This document shows positions 50,302 through 59,709 of a stretch of DNA of 64,000 nt, piece by piece; positions within the stretch are counted from its first letter, which is position 1, and the number at the start of each line of letters is the position of its first letter. The stretch is taken from assembly GCF_019392195.1 (NCBI RefSeq), contig NZ_JAHXKI010000007.1:50411-114410 (forward strand), written 5' to 3'. A program made the translations under genes and the position numbers. This DNA is from Marinobacter sp. F4206. GTDB lineage: Bacteria; Pseudomonadota; Gammaproteobacteria; Pseudomonadales; Oleiphilaceae. A model generated the notes under the pieces. The model did not search any database, was not told the DNA's origin, and worked only from the letters and a program-made list of their open reading frames with translations.

Positions 50302-50991
50302 TTACCGGTTTGAAGCGGGCCAGGGACCCTGAACCACACGGGGGGCTTCGTGGAATGACAGGTCTGCCCGGTGCGACATAGCCAGGGTGCAACGTTGGCC
50401 GGGCCAGCTGCCACGGCGCTTCACGATATTGACCTTCAGGTCCTGTTGCTCGCCGGGTTCCAGCTCCAGGCGCAGGGCGGCGGGGGAGTTCTGATCGGCA
50501 TAGCGGCGCTCACGGAAGAGCACACACACATTGCTGCCGGCCTCGGCGGCCAGCTGTAAACGCCGGACCTCCCGCGAGGCCAGTTTGCCCGGCCAGGCCA
50601 TCACCAGACCGGTAACCGGCGAACGCAGGCAGTTTTCCAGAGTCCACAGGAAATCGCCGTCGTCGTAAGTGTGGATCATGACCACCTGATCCAGATTCAC
50701 ACCTTCCCGGGCCAGTGCCGGGGCATAGGGCGTATACGGCGGGTTCAGCCAGAACACGGTTTTGCCATTGTGGGAAAGCCGTTGCATCAGGGGCAGCAGC
50801 AGGTGCAGCTCGCCAATACCGGGGGTGTCCAGCAGGCATTCGCTGAGGGCACCCTTCGGCCAGCCAATGCCGCCGAGCTGGTTGTCCAGAATCTGGTAAC
50901 CGGTCGGTTCCGCCGGCTGGGTGGTTTGCGTGTGCCGGTGCCCCTGCCAGACACGGGCATCCTGCATCAGCGTGTTCAGAAGCTCGCTCAT
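50302..50991 (-). CDS. imuA: ImuA, RecA-like mutagenesis protein
   Basis: A 229-residue RecA/SulA-like protein starting at ATG 50991 (MSELLNTLMQDARVWQG). Segments IGWPKGALSECLLDTPGIGELHLL (spanning the degenerate P-loop position) and VFWLNPPYTPYAPALAREG are typical. It is the first gene of the damage-inducible imuA-imuB-dnaE2 operon. The promoter just upstream carries a LexA box. Unlike many pseudomonad cassettes, no lexA gene precedes it. Confidence 0.93.
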   Translation of the reverse strand: MSELLNTLMQDARVWQGHRHTQTTQPAEPTGYQILDNQLGGIGWPKGALSECLLDTPGIGELHLLLPLMQRLSHNGKTVFWLNPPYTPYAPALAREGVNLDQVVMIHTYDDGDFLWTLENCLRSPVTGLVMAWPGKLASREVRRLQLAAEAGSNVCVLFRERRYADQNSPAALRLELEPGEQQDLKVNIVKRRGSWPGQRCTLAMSHRADLSFHEAPRVVQGPWPASNR

Positions 50992-51007
50992 GGGAAAAGT
51001 CTCAATA

Positions 51008-51050
51008 TACTGTTTAAATATACAGTATTCTGAAAGCGGCTGGATTTCAA
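51008..51050 (-). promoter_or_regulatory. imuA promoter with LexA box
   Basis: CTGT-N8-ACAG (51010-51025) is a perfect gammaproteobacterial LexA site. On the minus strand TTGAAA (51050-51045) and TACTGT (51027-51022) are spaced by 17 bp, so the LexA box overlaps the -10. The arrangement implies repression until DNA damage. Confidence 0.9.
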
Positions 51051-51096
51051 GGATGGCGTGAAGGCAATGCTGAGTTTTCCCAAGGAGAAGCCGGCC

Positions 51097-51123
51097 ACAA
51101 AAAAGGGGCTGAAAGCCCCTTTT
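51097..51123 (-). terminator. Terminator of the cysK-grx gene
   Basis: A 10-bp stem AAAAGGGGCT/AGCCCCTTTT with a three-base loop; on the minus strand it is followed by TTTTTT. It sits 20 bases beyond the stop of the cysteine synthase fusion and may also shield imuA from read-through. Confidence 0.88.
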
Positions 51124-51142
51124 GAAAGATGGTGTCTCGGGA

Positions 51143-52630
<1,488 letters not shown>

Positions 52631-52709
52631 GATTCTTCTCCTCTTATGCTCTTGAGAGAAGGAAGCCCTAACCCATTTCGGGGTACGCCAGGGATCCCTA
52701 AATTATAGC

Positions 52710-54179
52710 TCAGCCAGCGGCTTCGTCATTCGTTTTGGCCACTTCCTGGCCCACGATCAGAACCTCGTCAACGAGTTCATCGGCTTCCTTCAAGGTTGTT
52801 CTTGCCCCCACAAAACAAGGCCGGATCGCCAGCGCGCCATTGACCACGGTGGTGCTGGGGATCGCCAGCCCACGCTGCACCATGCGCCGGTGAATGCGGC
52901 GGTTCAGTTCGTTCAGGTCATCCCAGCGCTCGCCAAGATAACGAAAACCGCAAATCGAGAGGGTGGGTTCCGACACCACCTGAAGATTCGGGTGCTCCTG
53001 GGCTCGTTCGGCAACGTGCCGGGCCAGACTGTTGTGGCGAACGATCCGTTCCCGTAAACCTGCTACGCCGATCTCCCGAATCAGGGCCCAGACCACCGCA
53101 CCACGGGACGGGGCGGACAGCTCCACGCCCATGTCCGCATAGGGAATGCCCAGGTTGTCCATGGAATGCGCGACGCCCTCGGTGGTGCAGGCGCCTTCCA
53201 GATAAGTGGCCGCCTCCTGGGTGAAGGCCCGGTTCAGCAACTCGCGGTCTTTCACGTAGGTAGCGCCAATGCCGACGGGGGCGCCTAGCCACTTGTGCGG
53301 GTCCACGATGACGGAATCGGCCAGCTCCAGCCCTGCGTACAGGTGCCGGATGCGGGGATCGAGAATGCCCGGCAGGCCATAGGCGCCGTCCACATGAAAC
53401 CAGACGCCGTAAGCGCGGGCGGTTTCACCAACCTCCCGGAGCGGGTCAATGGCGCCCCGATTGGTGCTGCCGGCATTGGCGATCACCGCCACCGGTAACA
53501 GGTTTGTCTCCTGATCTGCCATTAACTGTCGGCGCAATGCCGCCGGACACATCCGGCCCTGCGCGTCGGTTTCGATTTCGCACACCGAGCGCCGGCCCAT
53601 TCCCAAAACGGCGGCGGCGCGTTGAACCGAATGGTGGCATTCGGCGGAGGCATACAGACGGCAAGGCCGGTTGATCCCGTCCCTGGCCGGATCAATACCC
53701 AGACCTTCAAACGCCCGCTGTCGGGCTGCGCCCAGAGCCACCAGATTGGCGACTGAACCACCGCTGCTGTACAGCCCTTTCATGCCCTCCGGGAGTTCAA
53801 ACATCCGGGCCATCCAGTCCAGCGAGAGTTCTTCAAGGAAATTGAAGGCGGTAAGACCAAGGCGCTGCGGCGCCGCCACCGAACCGGCCAGCGTTGCCAG
53901 CGCGCCAATGGTGGTGGCTCCGGTAGTGATAAAGGCGGTGCAGCCAGGGTTGGGGATGGGGGAGCCGTTGGGAATCACCCAATTGCCCAACTCTGCCAGC
54001 ACCGCACGGATGCCAATGCCGTCTTCAGGGATCGGTTGCTCCAGGGCCGAGCGCCAGATGTGTGCCTGCTGTTGGGCATCCGGATGCTGAAAGGTCAGGT
54101 AAGCGTCCAGCTGCTGGGCGAGCTGTGCTGAGAACTCTGTCAGGTGGCCGCATTCGGCCCTGTCTGTGTTCATGATCAT
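52710..54179 (-). CDS. Group II PLP-dependent decarboxylase
   Basis: A 489-residue soluble decarboxylase of the aromatic-amino-acid/glutamate decarboxylase family. The PLP Lys lies in VDPHKWLGAP, with HVDGAYGLPGI before it. TNRGAIDPLREV and SGGSVANL are family segments. Start ATG 54179 has GGAG six bases upstream; the opening at 54227 lacks this. The substrate (aspartate, tyrosine, tryptophan or other) cannot be read from sequence. No aminotransferase or transporter partner is adjacent. Confidence 0.85.
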   Translation of the reverse strand: MIMNTDRAECGHLTEFSAQLAQQLDAYLTFQHPDAQQQAHIWRSALEQPIPEDGIGIRAVLAELGNWVIPNGSPIPNPGCTAFITTGATTIGALATLAGSVAAPQRLGLTAFNFLEELSLDWMARMFELPEGMKGLYSSGGSVANLVALGAARQRAFEGLGIDPARDGINRPCRLYASAECHHSVQRAAAVLGMGRRSVCEIETDAQGRMCPAALRRQLMADQETNLLPVAVIANAGSTNRGAIDPLREVGETARAYGVWFHVDGAYGLPGILDPRIRHLYAGLELADSVIVDPHKWLGAPVGIGATYVKDRELLNRAFTQEAATYLEGACTTEGVAHSMDNLGIPYADMGVELSAPSRGAVVWALIREIGVAGLRERIVRHNSLARHVAERAQEHPNLQVVSEPTLSICGFRYLGERWDDLNELNRRIHRRMVQRGLAIPSTTVVNGALAIRPCFVGARTTLKEADELVDEVLIVGQEVAKTNDEAAG

Positions 54180-54263
54180 GACGCTCCAACTGGTTCGACC
54201 CAAAAAAATCGGGATGGTTTCACTCAATCGCGGCGACTCCCGGTGAGCCGCCGCGGTGTTCGC

Positions 54264-54641
54264 TCAGGCCAGCATCAGGCCGCCGGTCGCCAGGAACTCC
54301 ATGGTTCGTGGCGCGCCCGCAACCTCGGCTCCGTCAATCAGGTCGGACTCGCCGATGCCCTTGGTTTTCAGGCAGACCGGGCAGATCCAGATCTTGCCAC
54401 CGTTGGCCTGGTACTGGCTGATCAGGTTCTCCAGGGGTTCGTGGCCATCGGCTGCCAGTCCCTCCATCGCGCCCTTGACGAACAGGTTCGTGGCATCGGC
54501 GGTGATGAACAGGGCAGTTTCACTGGTTTTGGACGCGGTGGTCGCAAGGATGGTGGCAATGGTGGCGCGTTCAAGGTTGTTGGTGCCGTCCTGGCAGTTA
54601 ACCAGGTACTTGTTGAGGGCGTTGGCTTGTTGAATGGTCAT
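54264..54641 (-). CDS. DsrE family protein
   Basis: A 125-residue soluble protein of the DsrE/DsrF/YchN sulfurtransferase-like fold. GLAADGHEPLENLIS and the segment KIWICPVCLKTKGIGESDLI, with its CPVC motif, are the recognisable parts; the CxxC may carry a persulfide or redox function. It is divergent from the winged-helix regulator across 163 bases and in the same direction as the PLP decarboxylase 84 bases downstream. Confidence 0.85.
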   Translation of the reverse strand: MTIQQANALNKYLVNCQDGTNNLERATIATILATTASKTSETALFITADATNLFVKGAMEGLAADGHEPLENLISQYQANGGKIWICPVCLKTKGIGESDLIDGAEVAGAPRTMEFLATGGLMLA

Positions 54642-54804
54642 GTCAGTGTCTCCGGGTGGTCGGTGTGTGGTTGCTCATGCAACAGGATCTATCGTAGGCC
54701 TCGGAGTCAGGCCAAGCTTGGCGGGGAAACGATTTAAATCTGGAGAAACTCTGGATATTGAAATACCCTTTTAAAGACATGGACAGGCTTTTACGGCTTG
54801 GCTT

Positions 54805-56433
54805 ATGCGTTACCAATTTGACGACTTTGAACTCGATACCGACCGTTTCGAGCTATCCCGTAGCGGTGTTGCCCTGGCAACCGAGCCGCAAGTGATCGAA
54901 TTGCTTGTCATGCTGGTACAGAATCGCCACCGCATGCTCACCAAGGAAGAAATCAACGAAAGCGTGTGGCGAGGCCGGATCGTCTCCGACTCGGCGCTCA
55001 GCAGCCGCATCAAGATTGCCCGCAAGCTGCTGGAGGATGATGGCCGCACCCAGCGCTACATCCGTACGGTGCACAAGAAGGGCTTCCGTTTTATTGCCCC
55101 GGTGCAGGAGCTGGACGTTGCCGAGGACACCCCGGCAACCGTGGGGCCATCCGCCGCTGAACCGCCGACGGTAGAGCCTGAATCAACGTGTCCGGCACAA
55201 GAGCCAGCCCCCCACAGTGCCAAGCCAGCGGTTGCGGTACTGCCGTTCACCAACCTCACTAACGACCCCGGCCAGGAATACTTCTCAGACGGCATTACCA
55301 CCGACATCATCTCGAACCTCTCCAAGCACCGCTGGCTTGATGTGGTGGCCCGTAACACCAGCTTTGGCTTCAAAGGGCAGGCGACCAATGTGCAGCTGCT
55401 GGGGCAGACTCTGGGCGTGGATTACGTGGTGGAGGGTAGTGTGCAGCGGGCCGGGGACCGCGTGCGAGTGAATGTTCACCTCACGGATTGCCACAGCGGA
55501 CACACTCAGTGGGCCGATCGTTACAACCGCCAGATTGCCGACATCTTCGAGCTGCAGGACGACATTACCGAGACGATCGCCGCCCGCCTTGAGCCCGAGA
55601 TCGGCTACGCCGAGCGCTACAAGGTGGTCCACAACCGACCGGCCAATCTTCAGGCCTGGGATTGTTACCACCTTGGTGTTCACCATTTCTATCGATTCAC
55701 CGGGCCGGACAACCGTGAGGCCCAGCGTTTGCTGCGACAGAGCCAGGAACTGGATCCCTACTTCGGAGAGGCGTATGCCTGGTGGGCCTATGCGGTGATT
55801 CTCGGCATGGTCTACTGGGATACCAAACCCGCCCAAACCCTCCTGGATGAGGCCCTGCGAGCCTGTGATCAGTCGCTGTCCCTGATGCCCAACAATGCCA
55901 CCTTTCATGCCCTGAGGGCACGGGTGCTGCTGGCGCGCCGAGAATACCGGAGCGCCATCAGCGAAAACCGCATAGCCATTGAGCTCAACCCGACTTTCGC
56001 CGCGGCGTTTTGCGGCCTCGGTGATTCACTGGCCTACGAGACCCGGTACGAAGAAGCACTGAAAAATTTCCGGAAATCCATTGCCCTGAGCCCCAATGAC
56101 CCGCAGATGTGGGCATTCTTAACCTACGGCGCTCTTGCCATGATTTTCAAGGGTGATTACGAGACCGCCCTGGAGTGGACGGACTGGGCCGCAACCATCC
56201 CCAATTGCCAGTACTGGACCAGCGCCCACCGCGCCGTGGCACTGGCGTACCTCAACCGGACCTCGGCGGCTCACGATGCGACGGCGCGGCTGCTGCTGGA
56301 ATTGCCCGGGTTTTCGGTAGCTTTTGCCCGGGAAAAACTTCTCTACCTCAGGGAACAGGCTCAGGTCGATTGTTATCTGGAAGGACTGCGCCGGGCAGGG
56401 GTGCCAGAACAGGCGACCATGCTTGCCAGTTAA
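54805..56433 (+). CDS. Winged-helix regulator with TolB-like and TPR domains
   Basis: A 542-residue protein. Residues 1-100 are an OmpR-type winged helix (DDFELDTDRFELSRSG, then RYIRTVHKKGFRFIAPV). Residues 140-270 resemble the FlgO/TolB-N-like segment seen in CadC and adenylate-cyclase-type regulators (VAVLPFTNLTNDPGQEYFSD). The remainder is TPR-like (residues 340-520). No membrane helix is seen, unlike CadC. It is divergently transcribed from dsrE, so the target may be the dsrE/decarboxylase side. The signal is unknown. Confidence 0.82.
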   Translation: MRYQFDDFELDTDRFELSRSGVALATEPQVIELLVMLVQNRHRMLTKEEINESVWRGRIVSDSALSSRIKIARKLLEDDGRTQRYIRTVHKKGFRFIAPVQELDVAEDTPATVGPSAAEPPTVEPESTCPAQEPAPHSAKPAVAVLPFTNLTNDPGQEYFSDGITTDIISNLSKHRWLDVVARNTSFGFKGQATNVQLLGQTLGVDYVVEGSVQRAGDRVRVNVHLTDCHSGHTQWADRYNRQIADIFELQDDITETIAARLEPEIGYAERYKVVHNRPANLQAWDCYHLGVHHFYRFTGPDNREAQRLLRQSQELDPYFGEAYAWWAYAVILGMVYWDTKPAQTLLDEALRACDQSLSLMPNNATFHALRARVLLARREYRSAISENRIAIELNPTFAAAFCGLGDSLAYETRYEEALKNFRKSIALSPNDPQMWAFLTYGALAMIFKGDYETALEWTDWAATIPNCQYWTSAHRAVALAYLNRTSAAHDATARLLLELPGFSVAFAREKLLYLREQAQVDCYLEGLRRAGVPEQATMLAS

Positions 56434-56536
56434 CACCCAGCCCTCAGGCGTTGCCTCACGCAACGCCAGCCCCGGTTGATAAAGCCAGACTTGAAGCCCA
56501 GAGTAGGGGTGAATGGAACGAATTCGGAGGTAACGC

Positions 56537-56884
56537 ATGAGCGAGTTAACCCAGCAATCCTGTGAAGCCTGCCGTGCAGGTGCCCCAACGGTTTCGGAGA
56601 GTGAAAAGCAAACCCTGCACAAGGAAGTTCCCGACTGGGAAATCGTTGAGGCCGACGGCGAAGAGCAGTTGCACAGGGTGTTCAAGCTCAAGAACTTTGC
56701 CCAGGCCCAGGCATTCACCAACAAAGTGGGCGACCTGGCCGAGGCGGAAGACCATCACCCCGCCATACTTCTCGAGTACGGAAAAGTAACCGTGAGCTGG
56801 TGGACCCACACCATCGGCGGTTTGCACAAGAATGATTTCGTGATGGCGGCCAAGACGGATGCGGCCTACAACGAGATGCAATAA
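56537..56884 (+). CDS. phhB: 4a-hydroxytetrahydrobiopterin dehydratase
   Basis: A 115-residue pterin-4a-carbinolamine dehydratase. [23 protein letters not shown] carries the His pair and the active-site signature (broken here: [13 protein letters not shown] then [10 protein letters not shown]). It recycles the pterin cofactor of phenylalanine hydroxylase (phhA), which is not in the window. GGAGGTAACGC precedes the ATG. It marks the left edge of the integron. Confidence 0.95.
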   Translation: MSELTQQSCEACRAGAPTVSESEKQTLHKEVPDWEIVEADGEEQLHRVFKLKNFAQAQAFTNKVGDLAEAEDHHPAILLEYGKVTVSWWTHTIGGLHKNDFVMAAKTDAAYNEMQ

Positions 56885-56888
56885 CGGC

Positions 56889-56917
56889 GCAGTGGCGGAA
56901 TCTCTTTCCGCCACTGC
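56889..56917 (+). terminator. phhB terminator-like hairpin
   Basis: A 12-bp stem GCAGTGGCGGAA/TTCCGCCACTGC starting five bases after the phhB stop, with a pyrimidine-rich tail. It may also act on the opposing integrase transcript, which ends 60 bases away. Confidence 0.75.
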
Positions 56918-56976
56918 CTCTCCCTTCTGGTCAGCCACATCCGCATAAAGCGGATACCAGCGAGTAACCGGGAGAG

Positions 56977-57887
56977 CTAGAAACCGTCGTCTACCGGGCT
57001 GCGGACGCCAAAGCCGCCTCTTCGGACAACGTGGGTGTAAATTTCGGTGGTGCGGATATCCGTGTGCCCAAGCAGCTTCTGAATGGTACGAATGTCGTAA
57101 CCGGCCTCCAGCAAACGGGTAGCAAAGCTATGCCGGAAAGTATGGCTGTTTGCTGGTTTGCGAATGTCTGCCGATCGAATGGCTTTGCGAAAATTTTTCT
57201 GAACCGTTCGATCAAGCATATGGTGCCGCCGCTGAATACCTGAGCGTGGATCTACTGAGAAATCTGTGGCCGGGAAAACGTACTGCCAATCAGGTTCCCG
57301 GCTCGCGTTCGGGTATTTACGAGAGAGCGCCGTGGGCAAATACACCGAGCCGTAGCCCCTGGCCAGGTCGCTGGCATGTTGTAGCAGCGCCGATTCAATT
57401 TGCTGAGTAAGAGGACGAATAAGCGAGTCGGGCAACAGCGTGACTCGGTCCTTGTTTCCCTTGCCGCTGCGAACCACCAGTTGCTGCATTCCAAAATCCA
57501 CATCCTTGACGCGAAGGCGCAGGACCTCATTGATCCGAAGGCCCGAACCGTAAATAAGCATGGCTATCAATCGAAATTCATCTTTCATATTCCCAATAGC
57601 GGCCCTGGCCTCCTCGGTACAGAAAAACCAAGGCATTCAAGGCAACTCTCTGAGTTGCCGCACTGGCGTTTGTCTGCAGGACCAGATAGGAGAGAAATGC
57701 CTCCACTTCTGAGGCGCCCATCGTCTCCGGGTGTTTGCGATCATGAAAACGAATGAACCGTTTGATCCAGAACAAGTAGGTTTTCTCAGTTTTATAGGCC
57801 AGCCCGCGCATACGAATGAAGCCGCGTAATTTGTCCAGAAACCTTACTGGAGGTGCGGGCAAAAGGGAGGGGATATCCATATCCATT
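56977..57887 (-). pseudogene. intI: Integron integrase IntI, disrupted by internal deletion
   Basis: Tyrosine recombinase of an integron. The N-terminal part (ATG 57887 behind AGGAG; residues through NALVFLYR) and the C-terminal part (56977-57636) lie in different frames. Compared with IntI1 about 26 residues (from after FLYR to the LPVVL region) are missing, so roughly 80 bp, not a multiple of three, were lost near 57624-57635. All catalytic residues remain in the C-terminal piece: Arg in GLRINEVLRLRVKD, Lys in SGKGNKDR, HxxR in SHTFRHSF, His in LLGHTD, Tyr in IYTHV; the integron-specific helix RRHHMLDRTVQKNF is also present. The enzyme cannot be functional as encoded. Confidence 0.93.
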
Positions 57888-57902
57888 CTCAATCTCCTGA
57901 TT

Positions 57903-57944
57903 CTGTATGCATATACAGTAATCTTGATTGGCACTACAGGTCAA
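57903..57944 (-). promoter_or_regulatory. intI promoter with LexA box
   Basis: TTGACC (57944-57939) and TACTGT (57920-57915) are spaced by 18 bp. CTGT-N8-ACAG (57903-57918) is a perfect LexA site that overlaps the -10 and lies just upstream of the AGGAG of intI. SOS control of integron integrases is established for class 1 and Vibrio integrons. Here the promoter remains although the gene is broken. Confidence 0.9.
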
Positions 57945-58232
57945 CGGGGGGCGCGGTGCGGAGTTATACGAACCGGTTCGCAAAACCCCGGAAACTTTGC
58001 GGGAAAGCGACGTAAGTATCTGATATGGTTGAACCCGTATTCAGGTTACCTTGGAGTTATACGCCCCTTCGCGTTTGGAAAATGCATTTTGAGAAGGGCG
58101 CATAACTCCGGCGGTAGCCGTGGCATTTTTTTGTTATGCATTGTTTTGTGGAGAGTTTTTCTTGATGAAGAGCTCGGTTGGATTGGAATTATACGAATGC
58201 GTGTTATACGAACGCGTTCGTTGAATACGCTG
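57945..58232 (+). other. Presumed attI region with GTTATACG repeats
   Basis: Between the integrase promoter and the first cassette there is no gene. The octamer GTTATACG occurs at 57963, 58056 and 58203, and a variant ATTATACG at 58188; two copies are followed by short palindromes (CGAACCGGTTCG at 57969 and CGAACGCGTTCG at 58209). Such repeated core-like motifs recall the integrase-binding direct repeats of attI1. A 40-nt attC-like palindrome (GCATAAC 58100-58106, GTTATGC 58133-58139) also lies here, perhaps a remnant cassette end. The junction to cassette 1 is GTTATGG at 58232. Confidence 0.55.
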
Positions 58233-58256
58233 TTATGGGCGCAGGTTGAATTGCGA

Positions 58257-58565
58257 ATGAAGCACCACGCTTTTTTCATTGGGATAGCAGTATTCTTTGC
58301 ATTCGCGATTTGGTTTCTGTTTTTCAGTCGCCCTGATGAAGCCTCTCTTGTTGTACATGTTGGCGGCCCCACTTGGTCTGGGGTTCTGATGTTGATTTTA
58401 GGAATCGCTTTTTTCGCATCTTATGTTTTTCAGCAGGCGGCGTTTGCGAAGCCATTTTTGTTCATTTGCCAACATTTTTCGTCTCCAGCTAGTGACAAAA
58501 TGGCCTTGTTCTATGGCGCGCTATTGAGTATCGGTGGGATCGCTGTGGTGATTAATGCTCTATGA
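58257..58565 (+). CDS. Cassette 1: small membrane protein
   Basis: A 102-residue protein with three hydrophobic segments (about residues 5-22, 41-56, 84-101), so an inner-membrane protein of unknown family. ATG 58257 is chosen because it follows the cassette boundary; the much longer in-frame opening from 57816 runs through the attI region. No clear ribosome binding site. Its cassette starts at 58233 and its attC is 58587-58685. Confidence 0.6.
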   Translation: MKHHAFFIGIAVFFAFAIWFLFFSRPDEASLVVHVGGPTWSGVLMLILGIAFFASYVFQQAAFAKPFLFICQHFSSPASDKMALFYGALLSIGGIAVVINAL

Positions 58566-58586
58566 CTCGAGCTGTAGTGCTGGGGC

Positions 58587-58685
58587 CCATAACAAGGCCA
58601 TCAAATCTGTTGCGGCCACAAAAAGCGTGGCCTCCACCGGACTGCCTACGCGCTGCTTCGGCAGCCGTTTATGGCGGCGTTATAC
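58587..58685 (+). other. attC site of cassette 1
   Basis: R'' CCATAAC (58587-58593) and R' GTTATAC (58679-58685), 99 bases. R'' is the complement of GTTATGG that begins cassette 1 (58232), as expected for an intact cassette. The inner part contains complementary arms GCCG/CGGC. Confidence 0.85.
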
Positions 58686-58702
58686 AGGGAGGTGTAACCT
58701 AA

Positions 58703-59650
58703 ATGAGAGCTCTCTTGCTTAAGGGCCCGCAAAAATTTGGTCTCGAAAATGTTGCTACACCAAAGCCAAGCCAAGGCGAGGTGATCATTGATGTAGAGGT
58801 CACAGGGCTTGGTGGTAGCGAAGTAGCGGCGCTTCAGAATCCAGGGCTTCGGCCTCTTCCAAACATAATGGGGCATGGGCTTTGCGGCGTAACAACCGCA
58901 GGTCAACGAATAGCGGTTTTTCCACTATCCGGTTGTGGGGACTGTCTCTACTGCAACCAAGGCCAGTCCCAACTTTGCGACGATTGGAGTCTGATTGGTG
59001 TTCAAAGACCTGGGGGCTTTGCCGAACAAGTATCGGTTCCAGAGAGTGCTCTTGTTCATCTACCCGCCTCATTAAGCTGGGAGCAAGCGTCGTTCATCGA
59101 GCCGTTTGCAAACGCCGTGAATGCGTGGGAGCGCGCTCAACCAAAGCCAACCGACTCAGTGCTGATTGTAGGAGCTGGCTCACTGGGTCTAGGTTTAACA
59201 GCAATGGCTCGGGATCAGGGCTATGGATCGGTATTTGTCTCAGATCTATCTCCCAATCGCTTAGAAGCTGCTTCGTCACTTGGCGCTTGCGAGGTAGCTC
59301 GGACCTTCGGCCGCGAATTCGACATCGTGTTCGACACTGTTGGCACAGAGGTAGCTCGCACTGAGTGTATTAATCGAACGAAGAAAAATGGAAAAAGCGT
59401 TTTCCTTGGCTTTGCTTCGCAATCTTTAAGTGTTGATTTCACACGCATGATTCGAGAGCAGAAAACGTTTATTGGATCGTTTGTTTTTTCGAGGGAGCAG
59501 TTCGCGAAAGCAATGGAGCTAGTGCAGGGTTGTAGTTCTAAGTGGGTAAGAAACGTGAGTTTCAATGAGGTTGAAGCCGAGCTAATGGCATACGCAAATG
59601 GCGATTTTGAATCAATAAAGTCCGTGCTTCGACCGCAAAAATCAGTATAA
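58703..59650 (+). CDS. Cassette 2: zinc-dependent dehydrogenase-like protein
   Basis: A 315-residue medium-chain dehydrogenase/reductase. The structural zinc lobe (CGDCLYCNQGQSQLC, four Cys) and the Rossmann motif GAGSLGLG are intact. The catalytic-zinc Cys expected in a GxCGxD context is replaced by Gly/Ser (GLGGSEV), and the Glu after His in GHE is Gly (GHGLCG), so classical zinc catalysis is doubtful. GGAGGTG precedes the ATG by nine bases. Substrate unknown. The stop TAA is formed inside the attC R''. Confidence 0.82.
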   Translation: MRALLLKGPQKFGLENVATPKPSQGEVIIDVEVTGLGGSEVAALQNPGLRPLPNIMGHGLCGVTTAGQRIAVFPLSGCGDCLYCNQGQSQLCDDWSLIGVQRPGGFAEQVSVPESALVHLPASLSWEQASFIEPFANAVNAWERAQPKPTDSVLIVGAGSLGLGLTAMARDQGYGSVFVSDLSPNRLEAASSLGACEVARTFGREFDIVFDTVGTEVARTECINRTKKNGKSVFLGFASQSLSVDFTRMIREQKTFIGSFVFSREQFAKAMELVQGCSSKWVRNVSFNEVEAELMAYANGDFESIKSVLRPQKSV

Positions 59651-59703
59651 CCAATAGCGTAAGACGGACGGCTTTCAGCCACCGCTTCGCATAGGCGTTA
59701 AGC
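59645..59703 (+). other. attC site of cassette 2
   Basis: R'' GTATAAC (59645-59651), R' GTTAAGC (59697-59703), 59 bases, near the minimum length for attC. R'' complements the GTTATAC that starts this cassette. Confidence 0.85.
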
Positions 59704-59709
59704 AATCAT

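Noticed and set aside
57578..57636. Programmed frameshift in intI
   Set aside because: A frameshift alone would not restore the roughly 26 residues missing relative to IntI1, and no slippery sequence is seen. Deletion is the simpler reading.
57816..58256. N-terminal extension of the cassette 1 frame through the attI region
   Set aside because: It overlaps the integrase promoter and start and the attI repeats. Cassette 1 begins at 58233, so a start upstream is not part of the cassette.
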